Shown: in pieces, positions 27,403-38,636 of the stretch | Position numbering within the stretch: position 1 is the stretch's first letter | How the letters are laid out: every line of letters starts with the position of its first letter | Origin: Debaryomyces hansenii CBS767 | Lineage: Eukaryota; Ascomycota; Pichiomycetes; Serinales; Debaryomycetaceae | NCBI RefSeq assembly: GCF_000006445.2 | Contig: NC_006047.2 | Coordinates: forward strand, 1,798,001 to 1,862,000 | Direction of reading: 5' to 3' | DNA: 64,000 nucleotides | Translations under genes and position numbers: made by a program | The notes under the pieces: generated by a model | Databases searched by the model: none | What the model was told of the DNA's origin: nothing | The model's input: only the letters and a program-made list of their open reading frames with translations

Positions 27403-28407
27403 TCAAGGCATTTCTAATAAACCATTCACCAATAACAAAAAATTCTTCATTTTATTTTCATTGGAATTAATATTCTTTATGAGATATTGAAACTGGCTTA
27501 ATTCATTTGTATTCAAAATATCAAAGCTTTTATTCAAGACAACATTATGATTATTGACAATTAGCTTGAGATCAGTGTTATCAACAAATTCGAACTTTAT
27601 ATAAGATAGGTCATTTAGACCAATTAGTATTTCATTCATTTCCTTGACCCACTGAGCGTAAAACTGATTGTCATTTGGTTCCTTATTATCTTCAGCATTC
27701 AGCAAGTTGAATTTCAATGCCGTTAATTTTTCCTGCAACTTCTGAAGATGCTGCTGTTGGTTTTCGTTTAATTGGTTTTTCAAATGCAATTCATTACTAG
27801 ATTGAGGAGCTGTAGTATAATCTTGTAACGATTTATTACTGGCACTTATCATTATCTTTGTAAGATCTTTCTCTTTCATGCCCGACGAAAGATCAATCAA
27901 ACTTTTAATAATTTCTTTGGTTTCATCCTGTTGGTTATCAATAATTGAATTTATTTTTTCCTCCATCCTTAGAACTTCATCTAGCATCTTATTGGTTTCA
28001 TTATACTTATGCTGATACTCTTCATTCAATTCTACAGTTTCTCTAGAAATTTCATGTATATCATTCATCTTGTTATTCATTGATTCTTTCAATGCCTTGA
28101 GTGCTTGTTTCGAATGAACATTTTCTTCTTGCAACTTGTTAATATCTTCCTGTTGAATGGATATAGGCGGATTATCAAATAATGATCTTAGAAACTTCTC
28201 CTTGGTCTCTTGTTCGAGATACTGGAACTTCAACTTCGAGAAGTTCTCTTTTTGAAAGTTTATCTCATCGTTGATTAAAATAGGATTTTCAACCGTTTCA
28301 TTGATTTTGTTCATATGTGATTGAAAATCTTTCTGTGATGAAAGAATAGATATGTCATTATCTAGTTCATCAAGCTGTTTCTTAAAATAAGTTGCTTCTT
28401 TATCCAT
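27403..28407 (-). CDS. KRE28: Kre28/Sos7-like kinetochore protein
   Basis: A 334-residue coiled-coil protein resembling fungal Sos7/Kre28, the partner of Spc105/KNL1 in the outer kinetochore. The best evidence is the N-terminal signature near 54-90, with FSKLKFQYLEQETKEKFLRSLFDNPP, a pattern I recall as the most conserved part of Sos7 family proteins. Long heptad-like stretches follow (about 80-160 and 205-235), then a compact C-terminal region (VKEMNEILIGLNDL, KFEFVDNTDLKLIV) expected to be an RWD-like fold. Baker's yeast Kre28 has 385 residues. The start is the first ATG, and nothing is broken. Confidence 0.72.
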   Translation of the reverse strand: MDKEATYFKKQLDELDNDISILSSQKDFQSHMNKINETVENPILINDEINFQKENFSKLKFQYLEQETKEKFLRSLFDNPPISIQQEDINKLQEENVHSKQALKALKESMNNKMNDIHEISRETVELNEEYQHKYNETNKMLDEVLRMEEKINSIIDNQQDETKEIIKSLIDLSSGMKEKDLTKIMISASNKSLQDYTTAPQSSNELHLKNQLNENQQQHLQKLQEKLTALKFNLLNAEDNKEPNDNQFYAQWVKEMNEILIGLNDLSYIKFEFVDNTDLKLIVNNHNVVLNKSFDILNTNELSQFQYLIKNINSNENKMKNFLLLVNGLLEMP

Positions 28408-28989
28408 AGCGAATAGGTATGTACATATATTGATCTTGATCTTATCAAATTATTTATGTTTTGTTTTGTTTTCAAAATAAACCGCGTACAATAATTTGCG
28501 CTCCCTCTAGTAACGGATTTTGCAATTTACTAGATAAGACTTGATCAGCCATTAAATGACTTGATCAGTGATCGAAAACATTGCTAACTATTGCTCTTGA
28601 ATTATATTTTTCAATGACATCGGGACTCTGATTTACGGATTTTTAGGCAACTAAGAAAGCATTCTTTTATCTACTGGGAAGTACGAGAATGGTCCTCTGC
28701 CTGATATACTAATTGGAGCGATTTGTGATTTCAGGAAAGTGGAGTTAGATAATGATTGATTATAAACGTTAGCGATCACTTTTTGTATGAAATGTATGAT
28801 CTTGCTGGCAATAGCAGCGATGTTATTCTAAGATTTAGACATATGCTGGATATCAATTACGAGGCGAGCTCCCGTAATACGGTGTCGAATTTCGTATTTT
28901 TATGTTAACACATTAGATATTAAATGTTTATAATATATATATACAGCGATACAGCATTTATTGTAAACGAGGCTTAAAAAACGTATACA
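28408..28989. other. Intergenic: KRE28-like promoter with a repeated 11-mer
   Basis: 582 bp between the KRE28-like start and the HAD gene stop. GACTTGATCAG occurs twice, at 28538-28548 and 28558-28568, spaced 20 bp, about two helical turns. This could be a paired protein site. No RNA gene or coding region seen. Confidence 0.55.
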
Positions 28990-30675
28990 CTAGACTTGAA
29001 CATCCTTGATCTTTTCGATTTGCTCATTTAATACCACTGGAACTTCAACAGCTTCATGGTCGTCAACAGTATTTGCCTTAGACTTTTCTTCCTTTTCACT
29101 AGGAGTCATCATCAAATCGGCAAAGTTGACTCTAGAGCCCTTGTCGTCTTCAACATCAGCGGTTTCATTCCATTCTTCCAATTCCATTGCATGTTCTCTC
29201 TCGATAGCAAATTGAACGGCTTCAAGCACATTTTCACACAAATGTTTTGGCTTGTACTTTGGAACGGTACCTTCCTGGTAAACACCGGTCTTAACCAAAA
29301 TTGAGAACCACGACACATCGTGTGAATTTGCAAATCTGATATCTGATTCTGGAGTATCACCAACAAAATAGACCGTTGATGCTGGTGGTAACTCTAAAGT
29401 GATTTTATCTTGTTTACCAACAACAGCCAAAGGTTCCTTGTAAGGGTCTTCCTCATCAGATTCATCAAGACCTTCGAACGATTCTAATTTTGATTGATTG
29501 ATAATTTCTTCACCTTCATCATTGATCAAGATATCAGCCTCATCCGCATTAGGATCATTGATTGATAATTTCTTCAAATGCTCATCCAAAACACCTTGTC
29601 TCCAGTTACTCAACACTTTGTTAGCAAACTTGAAGGTACCCTTTTGTGGTTTACCAAATCTGTTGACTTTTAATTCTTTACCAGTATGTTCCTTGTATAA
29701 AGCAGCTATCGAAACTTGTAAAGCACCCATACCATATCTAGACAATTTGTAATTAGTAGCCCAGATGAAATCAGAGTGGGCAAAGTAGATTTGAGGACCC
29801 TCATCAAAAGTTTTAGATTGAGTTCCCATTACACCATCTTTAGACAACAACAATTCTAAAATGATCTGTTGATCTGCAGCCCAATTTCTCGAGTCAGCGA
29901 ACACCATGATGGCATCGATCTTAACCTTAGAGAAGTCAACTTCTCTACAGCATTTCAATTCCTCTTCGGTCAAATCATGGTATGGTGAAACAGCTGGGTT
30001 CCACTTCAACACATCGAATGGGGTATAAACATTTTTGAATCCGTAAGATTGAGCCACGTTACGGCAAACATTGCCTAAACCACCAACAACTAACACGTTT
30101 TCATATACACCAACTAAATCCTTCATAGGAGTGTGCCCCTGAATGATCTGTTCTGGAGTTATGGTACAGTTCAACTTTTTGGATAAGTCTTCCGATCTGA
30201 CGTGTTCTGGTTTACCTCCACCATTCGTCACGAAAATCGAAGGCACGGTGATATTGTATTTGTTGTGGCCGTTCAACAACCTCATGGCTTCCACAGCCTC
30301 TGGAATCGTATCTGGACCCCTCAATATCACACCATCAATATCGAAACAAAAAGCGTAAGATGCAACTCTGACGTGATCAACAACACTCTTCTTCTTTCTC
30401 TTGATGATCGAAGAATTTCTTGACATCTTTGCCAAAGAATCCACCTTCTTTAAGTTCTGAGATGATGATTTGTTCAAAGAAGTCGATGATGATAACTTCG
30501 TCAAACCATTTTGCCAATTGTTCAAATCAGTTAACGATAAAGACGATACCCTGTGCTTTCTTTCTGCAGGTGTTAATTCGTCAATCCCGTCATTGTTCAA
30601 ATAAGACTGGAATTCCGGCTTGTCTGATTTGGCTGCAGAAGCGGCAGCATCCGATGCTTTTGGTGAGGATGACAT
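28990..30675 (-). CDS. HAD-superfamily (class IIA) hydrolase, CECR5/YKR070W-like
   Basis: A phosphatase-like protein of the haloacid dehalogenase superfamily. Motif I is clear (FCFDIDGVILRGPDTIPEA), motif II is FVTNGGG, and the C-terminal catalytic motif is VYFVGDTPESDIRFANS, with the acidic pair for Mg. The set resembles human CECR5 and yeast YKR070W. At 561 residues from the chosen ATG it is much longer than YKR070W (352), because of an Ala/Ser-rich N-terminal tail, an acidic insert (ESFEGLDESDEEDPYKEP) and a charged C-terminal tail. An ATG 54 bp upstream (30729) is in frame, but the segment it adds (MFTVRPIIIDIIIKN) looks untranslated or targeting-like; I prefer 30675. Substrate unknown. 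Confidence 0.85.
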   Translation of the reverse strand: MSSSPKASDAAASAAKSDKPEFQSYLNNDGIDELTPAERKHRVSSLSLTDLNNWQNGLTKLSSSTSLNKSSSQNLKKVDSLAKMSRNSSIIKRKKKSVVDHVRVASYAFCFDIDGVILRGPDTIPEAVEAMRLLNGHNKYNITVPSIFVTNGGGKPEHVRSEDLSKKLNCTITPEQIIQGHTPMKDLVGVYENVLVVGGLGNVCRNVAQSYGFKNVYTPFDVLKWNPAVSPYHDLTEEELKCCREVDFSKVKIDAIMVFADSRNWAADQQIILELLLSKDGVMGTQSKTFDEGPQIYFAHSDFIWATNYKLSRYGMGALQVSIAALYKEHTGKELKVNRFGKPQKGTFKFANKVLSNWRQGVLDEHLKKLSINDPNADEADILINDEGEEIINQSKLESFEGLDESDEEDPYKEPLAVVGKQDKITLELPPASTVYFVGDTPESDIRFANSHDVSWFSILVKTGVYQEGTVPKYKPKHLCENVLEAVQFAIEREHAMELEEWNETADVEDDKGSRVNFADLMMTPSEKEEKSKANTVDDHEAVEVPVVLNEQIEKIKDVQV

Positions 30676-31606
30676 ATTTGTAGTATTCTTTATAATTATA
30701 TCTATTATTATGGGCCTTACTGTAAACACGTAGCAATAATTAGCGTCTGACTATAATCAATATATTATCAATATATATATTAATATGTGTAGTTGAATGT
30801 GTATCAGTAAGAATATTCGATAATATTCTCGTAGTTTGAATGATATTAAATTAATTTCTTCTAGAAGTAATTACTTTTTAATAAAAACTGGGAGATTTGC
30901 CTGACTTATATAGGGTAATTTTGTATGATATCATCGAAAGGGGGGGAAGAATGAGTGGGAAATTTTGGTTGCGCGGCACTGTGTGAGGCTGCACTATAAT
31001 TGCTATTTACAGGCAAAAAGGTGCTTGGATGATTGTCGAAGAGTCAACATTATAGTTGAGTAACTAGTAAAATTTCGGGGTATAATAGTAACACGCAGAT
31101 ACTAAATTAATCCGGAGGTGGCAAATATAGAAAGAAGTGATTCTGGGAAAGACAGAAGCAAAAAGTTTACGTTGGTGCATGGGTATATAGAAACCGCAAT
31201 CAATTAGTATTAACGAATGAGACGCATTAACATGGCATAAAATCGAGAAAAACTTACGTGATAGGCAAACTCGTGTATGTATTTTCCATATTAATGAAAT
31301 TAAGGGCGGATTTTTCACCAGTGCAGAGATCTGGTGGTATTGTTCAATTGTTCAATTGTTTTTTCGGGTGAATGTGAAATATAATTAGATCGACTCGGAC
31401 TTTATGCCGCAAGGGTATGCCATATGACTTGACAATGGTAGCGAGATGTCATGGAAGACAAAGAATATGAATATATGGATAGAAACAAGTAGAATGAGCA
31501 CAAAAAGTTGCAAAAGAAGGTTCTCGAAAATATGCAAAGGCTTACGGGTGCGGGTTAATTCGTGTTGATAAAATATCATAAGTAATTATACAGGTATATA
31601 GCACAA
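30676..31606. other. Long intergenic promoter region of the HAD gene
   Basis: 931 bp (877 bp if translation begins at 30729) between the HAD gene start and the STE20 stop. It holds a G7 run at 30941-30947 inside AAAGGGGGGGAAG, which includes the AGGGG core of the stress response element. Two short open frames on the minus strand (31064-31318, 31385-31579) have no protein-like character. No RNA gene recognised. Confidence 0.6.
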
Positions 31607-34600
31607 TCACTCGTCAAGTTCAGTAGCCTTTTTCATGGCAGCGATCTTGACGAGCGGCGACAATGATTCTACGTCATCGGCTTCAAGGATGAACTTGTCG
31701 TTCAAAAGCTGGTCGGCGTTTCCTCGCTTATTGAAGTCCACCTGTAAACACCAACTTAAGAATTTTCTGATATCGTAACTCAAGGCTTCTGGTTCTTTGA
31801 GCTTAGGCGTACCATTAGTTGCAATCAAGTAAAGGGCTCTCAACGGGGTCTCATTTAAGTACGGAGGTTCACCTTCGATCATTTCAATAATCATGATCCC
31901 TAGAGACCACACATCAACTTTTGGACCATATTCTTTTCTCGAGACAACTTCAGGAGCCATCCAGTATGGGGTTCCTACCATCGTAGTTCTCTTTAAATTG
32001 ATTTCATTAATTTGTGCACAGAAGCCAAAATCGGTCATTTTTATGTTACCATCGATGTTTAGCAAAATATTATCGGATTTGATATCTCTATGAATAACAC
32101 CCTTTGAATGTAAGAATCTTAACCCTTTCAATGTTTCTCTACAGACTGCACCAATTTGTCCTTCAGTCATAACACTGTGGGTAACAATTTCTGTCAATGA
32201 GCCACCTTCCATATATTCCATGACAACCCACAAATCTCCTCTTAACAAATATGAGTCTATGAAGTTAACAATGTTCTCATGCTTACTACCTTTCATCACC
32301 AATATTTCATTGATAATTAATTCTTTCTTAGGCTGTTGTTCTAAGTTCATTTGTTTAATGGCAACTGTCTGCGATCTATGATTTACATCGTGGGCTATGT
32401 AAACACCACCAGATGCACCTTGTCCAATCTTCATTAAATCCTTGTAAAGTTCATTAGGATCACCTTCACTACAAATCTGTTGCAACTTAGAAATAATCTG
32501 TTGGTTCTTACGCTTCTTATCTTCTCTCTTCTTTTGAGCCAACAATGCCGCTTGTTTAGCATCTCTGACAGGCTGTTGAGAACTTTTCTTTGGTATATCG
32601 TTTTCTTTATTATTATATTTTTCTGAAGTCTCCTTCTTTGTTGACTCTTCTTCACTTACGCGAGACTGAGATGGAGACGGAGGCGTGTCTCTTTTTTCTA
32701 TAGTAGAATCAGGCTTTTGTTCTCTTTGTTTCGGGTTACTCAATAATGTGTTATTATTTTTCTCTTCTTCGATTATATTATGACCATTAATATTATTGAT
32801 AGTAGTGGAATTGAATTTTGCAGTAGAAGAAACAGGAGCCGTGGTTGAACCTTTAGTTGGTTCAACTTCACTCTGAGTCGAGAGCGAATTACTGTGAGAC
32901 TTAGATTTTGGAATGCCCATTTCGGTATTGCTATCGGATATCTTCGATTGTGGCGCTTTAGGAGGCTCCGAGATCTTTCTATTACTATTTCTCAATGCTT
33001 TAATTGATTTTGAGGAAAAGGATCTACCCATGAATGAATTCTTTTTCAGGGCAGGGGAAATATTGGTATTTGTACTGGGTGACGGAGGCACTGGTGGTGG
33101 TTTGATTGTCTTCGTTGAAGGTATGCTGGAAGAAGGTGGTTTTGGAGCTGGTCTACTAGGAATAAATTGATTTTCGTAATTATTATTTGGGGTCTTAGGT
33201 GTTGATTGTACCTGTACTGGATGTGACGATTGTGACTTTTGTGATTGCTGCCTTTGAAGCTGTTTCTCAGACTGGAGAGGAGTAGCATTATAAGTGGATG
33301 GGATACCTGGGGTTGAAGGGGGAGTTGCATTATAAATCGATGAATGAGATGAATCATTATCGTAGTGAAACTTTTTGAATGCATTCTCATCTGGATTATC
33401 ATCATTTGTATCTTGATAAAATGCGACTATATCCATGACTGCTTGAGGGTGCTGTTGCTGTTCCTTCTTAGAAATTCCACTGGCTGATAACAATCGTTCC
33501 CATTCAATAGGTAATCCAGTATATGATCCATTATCATCAACTCCAACATGTGCCACGTGTTTAGCATTGAACGGAGTACTAATCTTCATATTTATCGCAT
33601 GAGTTTCTGGCGAAGAAGTCACGCTGGTACTAGTCTTGTTCTTACTGAACATATTTGAAAATACTCCCTTGACTCTATTACCACTCCTTCTACTTTTAGC
33701 TATCGAGTTTGGATAACTTCCATTCATAGGGGAAGACGTATTTGAATTGGCCCCCGTTGAGGGTGCACTATTATTAATACCCATGCCAAGATGCTCTCTT
33801 GGTGAAGACGCCTCTGAATTTGAACCTTGAAACTTATTCATTTGATTCATAACAGGAGTTATAGCTCGTGTCTGATGGTATGACTGATTAGATTGATTTG
33901 CTTGGGACGCCGATGGAGGATTTCGAATTACAGAACCAGACGAGATATTTCTTTGTTTCGATTTATTTACCAGTGTATCATTAACGTCGACATTAGACAA
34001 CCCCTTAGTTATATCACCATTTCCTTTATTTATACTCTCTCCAGCATCAGTAGACGTCTGAATAGTTGATTGACTAATATCAGCAATGTTATCGTTTATT
34101 GATGCATCGTTCGATGCATTTAGTCCACCACGTATTTTTGGATCACCAGCTCTATTAAATACGTTGTTGTCATCGATGTTTTCATAGTCATGTGTTGGAA
34201 TTCTATCCAAAGTATTATCTTTCATGATGTTTGGACCACCCGAGGAATTGGTAGTTTTTCGCGATATGCTGTCTATTCTTTGGCCAATGCTTCCTTCGCT
34301 CTTATTGTTTTCCAATTGGGATTTCAATATCGAATCAATATTCAAATTGGATGGCGGAGGGTTTTGTAGTGGCTTTCCTGGGTCTAATGTTGATTTATAC
34401 GTGTGAGAGGCTTCATCACCCAACTTTCCCACTGCGATATCATTCAGTTGATTACCATCGTCTTGATTCAAAGTCTCCGTTAACTCATTATATTGATTAT
34501 CGTCACTCTTCAAACCTGAAAAATCGTAAGTGCCTGGCATGCGAGGTAATGACCCAATTGATTTGCTAGTATCTGCTTCGCAGTCTTGATCATTATTCTC

Positions 34601-34846
34601 GTCATTGTCTACTACACCAATTTCAAATCCGTGCTCATCTTTGAACTCACGGTCGTTTTCAAATTCTTCTTCGATAATTCGTTTGTACTCGTAGTCTTCA
34701 TCGTCATCGTGTTCGTCTCTAGCGCTCACTTCTTCTCCCTCGTTGTCGTCTATATCCAACCGCCTATCAGAACCAATTTCAAAACTAGGTATCTTTTCGT
34801 GTATAGGCGATCCCAATTTATATTCGGTATCCTTGGCCTTATACAT
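31607..34846 (-). CDS. STE20: Ste20/Cst20 PAK-family protein kinase
   Basis: Cdc42-activated kinase that starts the MAPK cascades for mating and filamentous growth. 1079 residues. An acidic N-terminus is followed by a basic patch (about 384-404, [13 protein letters not shown]), a CRIB domain at 421-452 ([16 protein letters not shown]), proline-rich segments ([22 protein letters not shown]) that may bind Bem1 or SH3 proteins, and a kinase domain at about 800-1050 with [31 protein letters not shown] and [10 protein letters not shown]. There is no PH domain, which separates it from Cla4. The C-terminus has the Ste4-binding-like segment [14 protein letters not shown]. Intact and complete. Confidence 0.95.
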   Translation of the reverse strand: MYKAKDTEYKLGSPIHEKIPSFEIGSDRRLDIDDNEGEEVSARDEHDDDEDYEYKRIIEEEFENDREFKDEHGFEIGVVDNDENNDQDCEADTSKSIGSLPRMPGTYDFSGLKSDDNQYNELTETLNQDDGNQLNDIAVGKLGDEASHTYKSTLDPGKPLQNPPPSNLNIDSILKSQLENNKSEGSIGQRIDSISRKTTNSSGGPNIMKDNTLDRIPTHDYENIDDNNVFNRAGDPKIRGGLNASNDASINDNIADISQSTIQTSTDAGESINKGNGDITKGLSNVDVNDTLVNKSKQRNISSGSVIRNPPSASQANQSNQSYHQTRAITPVMNQMNKFQGSNSEASSPREHLGMGINNSAPSTGANSNTSSPMNGSYPNSIAKSRRSGNRVKGVFSNMFSKNKTSTSVTSSPETHAINMKISTPFNAKHVAHVGVDDNGSYTGLPIEWERLLSASGISKKEQQQHPQAVMDIVAFYQDTNDDNPDENAFKKFHYDNDSSHSSIYNATPPSTPGIPSTYNATPLQSEKQLQRQQSQKSQSSHPVQVQSTPKTPNNNYENQFIPSRPAPKPPSSSIPSTKTIKPPPVPPSPSTNTNISPALKKNSFMGRSFSSKSIKALRNSNRKISEPPKAPQSKISDSNTEMGIPKSKSHSNSLSTQSEVEPTKGSTTAPVSSTAKFNSTTINNINGHNIIEEEKNNNTLLSNPKQREQKPDSTIEKRDTPPSPSQSRVSEEESTKKETSEKYNNKENDIPKKSSQQPVRDAKQAALLAQKKREDKKRKNQQIISKLQQICSEGDPNELYKDLMKIGQGASGGVYIAHDVNHRSQTVAIKQMNLEQQPKKELIINEILVMKGSKHENIVNFIDSYLLRGDLWVVMEYMEGGSLTEIVTHSVMTEGQIGAVCRETLKGLRFLHSKGVIHRDIKSDNILLNIDGNIKMTDFGFCAQINEINLKRTTMVGTPYWMAPEVVSRKEYGPKVDVWSLGIMIIEMIEGEPPYLNETPLRALYLIATNGTPKLKEPEALSYDIRKFLSWCLQVDFNKRGNADQLLNDKFILEADDVESLSPLVKIAAMKKATELDE

Positions 34847-35191
34847 TCTGTAATTTCAGTCGTTTTTGTTATTGGATACTTCGTATATATTGTTTGTTTG
34901 TGACACAGGGGATATATGATTCCAATTCTCAAAAATCTCCAACGATTAAGCTATAATCAATTTCTATGTCCGAATAATTTGTTATTTCAAATATTTGACC
35001 TATTTAAGTCTTACGGTTATACAATGTCTAGAAAAATTAACTATTCGTAAAATTATCGTCCAAGTTAATATCACCAGCTTTTAATTAAATTTTACATACA
35101 ACTAAAATTACCCGGTTTTTGAAAGTACGCGTAATCGGCCTCGTACATTACCTAATCCAGCCCGTTAAAGCACACTCTATTGTTTGCATTC
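34847..35191. other. Intergenic: STE20 promoter
   Basis: 345 bp of AT-rich spacer between the STE20 start and the CUE-SMR gene stop. No site stands out and no gene is seen. Confidence 0.6.
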
Positions 35192-38100
35192 CTATCGTTT
35201 ACCTTCAATTTCAAATCGGCCTGAATACTCTTCAAAGACATAATTATTTCTAGTTAAGTACTTTTTGACAGCAATTCTAATCTTGGCTTTCCCTCCTTGG
35301 GAATGGATTCCGCGACCTGTAACCAAATTGAGTGGATTCACAAATTGAACTCTCGAACCAAATTTGGTGAGATTACCATCCACATGTCTTTGGTCCAATT
35401 CGTCTTTCCACCAATCACGTAGAGCCTGACCTGTAGCCTCAAGTGCGATCGGCACTGTGAGATTATGCAAGTCAAGAGTATTAGTTTTCGCGGCAGACTT
35501 CAATTTCTCTTTCATAAGGGAAATTTCATCGGTGGGAGTAGGGGAGCGAGAGGAAGTAGCGATAATCGAACCGGAGTTAGAATCAGACAGAGAGACGTAG
35601 ACAGTTGGGGATACCGAATTTAAATTAGAAGGCTTGTAGGGTTCGATTAGGGAAACTGATTTTTTTCTCTTTCCAGTACCAGCTTGCGAAATGCTAGAAA
35701 AACTCATCGCTGGCGGTTTCTGCCTGAAAGTGATGTGACCCGCTTTGTCTTGTACCAACAATGCTGCAATTTCGATTACTTTCGCAACGTCTCCACGGAA
35801 GAAGACCAATGATTTTTCGAAAAATTGTTCGTTTATAGATTTGAATTCGGGATTTCCTACGTAGATTGCTTTTATTTCTTTCGCCTCAAGACTATTTTCG
35901 TCATATGTGTAAGAATCTTCTGGTGGTATACTCCCATACCGTATACTTGGGGCAGGATTCGTTGGCTTCGATGATGGGCCCTGTACTCGACCTCCTTTTG
36001 GTACGTGTCGAGAAAAGGACGAGAGTGACGACCTGCTACTTGACGACGACGCTGATGATGCACTCAGTCTCTTCACAGAGTTATCATTTATAATAGCAAT
36101 GAGAGTTTCATGGAACTTACCTTCGTGCTTATGTAAATAACTTAGCAACTGTTGAGATGGGATATTTAAAATATCTTCAAGCCTGCTGGCTTCTGTCTGT
36201 AATACAACCCATGAAGACTGCAGTTGTACTGTATTATTACGATTTTTCATTAGAAATTTTTTCGTCTTATCTTCTAGGGAAGATATTTCTTCGGAATCAC
36301 CCTGCAAGATGACTGCTGAAGCGAGTGCAATGTTTTCGTCATTTCTATTCAAAATTTTCCGTAGTACTTCAAAATCATATTCAGGGAATATTTCCTTTAA
36401 CGTACGAACGTCGCTTGAATAATTTTCAGCATTAGTCTCTTCCACAAAAGACTTACTTTGGTCTTCTTGCTCCGAGAACAAAACATCGATTAAGTTCTCA
36501 ACATCACTTGTAGATTTGACTCTCGCAACTAATTCACTTCGAGGATAAATAGGAAATAAATCTGTTAACATTTCAACAACATCATGTTCCTCTTTATCAT
36601 CTTCGGTTTTATACAGCCCACTAGCTGAGTTAGATTCTGAATCGAATACAGATTCAGCTCCGGCTTCAGATTCAGAATTAGAATCGGAATCCGAGTCAGA
36701 ATCAGAATCTGAGCCAGAATTATCATTGTTTTTAAATGTATTGAAGTGATTCTTTTCATCATCGCCATTATTGTCATCATCATTATCACGAGATCCGTTA
36801 GATTCGGTTTGCTGGTTCAGTGAGCTTGTATTGTATTTACTATATTCGTTAACGGCCTTAGGGTTAGTTCCTTTTGTAGTTTCTCGTTTTTGATAACCTT
36901 CATTTGAATTAGATTGGGATTTATTTCCTTCAGAGGAGTCTAGAGGTGAGCCCTCAGTAATATTATTATGATACTTGTCTCTGATATACATAGGATCAGA
37001 GGAAACAGAACAAGTGTTATTGGTATTAGTAATATTGTCTTCAAAACTATTCTTATAAATCCTTTCCTGATGGTCACAATTTGGGTCTTGCAAAAATTTA
37101 TCATCGATAACGGTACCTTCAGAAACGAGATCGCAATAAGGAGCTTTATCAGTAATCGCATCCAATGACCAGAATGAGTCAGATTTAGGAGAAATACTCT
37201 TATCAATAGATTCCGAATTCCAAGGGTATGAATTCGTTATTGAAGACTGAATAGGATTCCACAATTTGCTGCTGGCTAAAGGGTTGACCTCTTTATTCAT
37301 TTCAAGAGTATTTATGTCATTTTGATTTGTTTGATGTAGATATAATGAATCCCGAAGAAAGTCAGATGAAGTATGTTTTGGACTTAAGTTGTGGTACATA
37401 TCAAATATAAACGGCGCCTTTTGCGTCACAACGTTCATACTAGCACAATCTTTCCCTAGCGATTTAGAGTTACAATGGCCCAAATTTAATTCATCAAGCT
37501 TTGCAAATAACAAGTCAATCTCTTTTTGTTTATCAATATTTTCAAGGTTTTTGAGGATATCCAATGCATTTTCAACTTGGGCTAGTTTATTGTTTAGCCC
37601 TATCGTCGGTATAGAACCATCTAATTGCATCGGAAATATTGAATCAATTGTTAATATAATCAGAGTAAGTAAGAAGAAACCTTCATTGCCTTTTACTAAA
37701 TCATATAAGGCAGATAACAAGAACTTTGTATCCAAACCTTGAAACACACTGTATTTCAGTAGTATATTTTGCTTATGCATATTAAAAGAATTATCACCCC
37801 ATATTGTCAATTCATTAAGTCTTTTAAGAATTACACTAATCGGTGATATTACAGCCAATTGCGTTGTCGCCGTTGTCATACTAATGCTCAAAATACCAGT
37901 GAGATAGAATATTAATGGGTGATAGGTGTTTAGATCATCTTTATTGAATTGAAGTGGGCTCCTGATTAGATTCAAAAATTGTTGTGGAACGCTTTCCAAC
38001 CCAGAGGCAAAGGGATATAGATGCAAATGATGCAATGCCATCTTAATCGATTCAAATATTCTTTCATCTTCTATTACTATGCGAAATGAAGGACCTAGGA

Positions 38101-38230
38101 ATATATAGTAGCCAGCATCTTTCTGGATTTTTCTCTCCCGACCAGCAAAGTAAATAGCTTTCGAGTCATTTGAGCAAGTGTTTCCAAATATAGTATTATT
38201 ATCCGCTATCGGTGAAATTAATTGAATCAT
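35192..38230 (-). CDS. CUE and SMR domain protein (Cue2-like, enlarged)
   Basis: A 1012-residue protein with two CUE domains near 550-590 (EMLTDLFPIYPRSELVARV) and 605-645 (LKEIFPEYDFEVLRKIL) that should bind ubiquitin, and an SMR domain at about 915-1012, with the LDLHNLTVPIALEA and VTGRGIHSQGG motifs of SMR nucleases. This is the layout of Cue2, the endonuclease that cuts mRNA on stalled ribosomes in no-go decay, and of human N4BP2. Baker's yeast Cue2 has only 443 residues. Here there is an extra N-terminal region of some 400 residues, the first 250 looking folded (PSFRIVIEDERIFESIKMALHHL), and an Asp-Ser repeat near 505-535. I do not recognise the extension. Confidence 0.82.
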   Translation of the reverse strand: MIQLISPIADNNTIFGNTCSNDSKAIYFAGRERKIQKDAGYYIFLGPSFRIVIEDERIFESIKMALHHLHLYPFASGLESVPQQFLNLIRSPLQFNKDDLNTYHPLIFYLTGILSISMTTATTQLAVISPISVILKRLNELTIWGDNSFNMHKQNILLKYSVFQGLDTKFLLSALYDLVKGNEGFFLLTLIILTIDSIFPMQLDGSIPTIGLNNKLAQVENALDILKNLENIDKQKEIDLLFAKLDELNLGHCNSKSLGKDCASMNVVTQKAPFIFDMYHNLSPKHTSSDFLRDSLYLHQTNQNDINTLEMNKEVNPLASSKLWNPIQSSITNSYPWNSESIDKSISPKSDSFWSLDAITDKAPYCDLVSEGTVIDDKFLQDPNCDHQERIYKNSFEDNITNTNNTCSVSSDPMYIRDKYHNNITEGSPLDSSEGNKSQSNSNEGYQKRETTKGTNPKAVNEYSKYNTSSLNQQTESNGSRDNDDDNNGDDEKNHFNTFKNNDNSGSDSDSDSDSDSNSESEAGAESVFDSESNSASGLYKTEDDKEEHDVVEMLTDLFPIYPRSELVARVKSTSDVENLIDVLFSEQEDQSKSFVEETNAENYSSDVRTLKEIFPEYDFEVLRKILNRNDENIALASAVILQGDSEEISSLEDKTKKFLMKNRNNTVQLQSSWVVLQTEASRLEDILNIPSQQLLSYLHKHEGKFHETLIAIINDNSVKRLSASSASSSSSRSSLSSFSRHVPKGGRVQGPSSKPTNPAPSIRYGSIPPEDSYTYDENSLEAKEIKAIYVGNPEFKSINEQFFEKSLVFFRGDVAKVIEIAALLVQDKAGHITFRQKPPAMSFSSISQAGTGKRKKSVSLIEPYKPSNLNSVSPTVYVSLSDSNSGSIIATSSRSPTPTDEISLMKEKLKSAAKTNTLDLHNLTVPIALEATGQALRDWWKDELDQRHVDGNLTKFGSRVQFVNPLNLVTGRGIHSQGGKAKIRIAVKKYLTRNNYVFEEYSGRFEIEGKR

Positions 38231-38636
38231 TATGAGTTTCTCATATAAAATGAACCCTTAAGAAAATATTCAAATCGGATCGTGGAATAATAAGTTCTTA
38301 AGCCTCAATTTTCTACGGCAAATTCAAGGAAATTTAGGGTCTTTAAAGTAGGTTTCTCCACTAATGCTCCGTTCAATTGAATTCAAGTCACCCAATATAT
38401 ATATAGGTAAGAAAATAAATTGTCGTAAAGTACCCTCAGTTATAGGCCGATCGTAATTTTTTTTGGTCCAGGCCAGTCTAAATTGGTGCATTTTTTGCAA
38501 TATTCAAAATACTACATATGGATACATTGACCATATTGCTTCTAAACTACATCGTTATAAACTTGCAAAATTAGAGGAGTGCAGCATGATAAAATTAAAT
38601 ATCTATATTTTTGATACGTTTGCTTTTAACTGTATG
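38231..38636. other. Intergenic: promoter of the CUE-SMR gene
   Basis: 406 bp between the CUE-SMR start and the OPY1 stop. AT-rich with a short (AT)n run near 38396-38404 and a T8 run near 38457-38464. No RNA gene or coding region recognised. Confidence 0.6.

Noticed and set aside
31064..31579. Two short minus-strand frames upstream of the HAD gene
   Set aside because: They lack codon or family signals and sit in a promoter region; chance frames of this size are expected.
31607..34846. CLA4 as the identity of the PAK kinase
   Set aside because: No PH domain is present before the CRIB; the layout is that of Ste20/Cst20.
34586..34903. 105-codon hydrophobic plus-strand frame opposite the STE20 N-terminus
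   Set aside because: Same effect: the acidic stretch read on the other strand gives a false membrane pattern.
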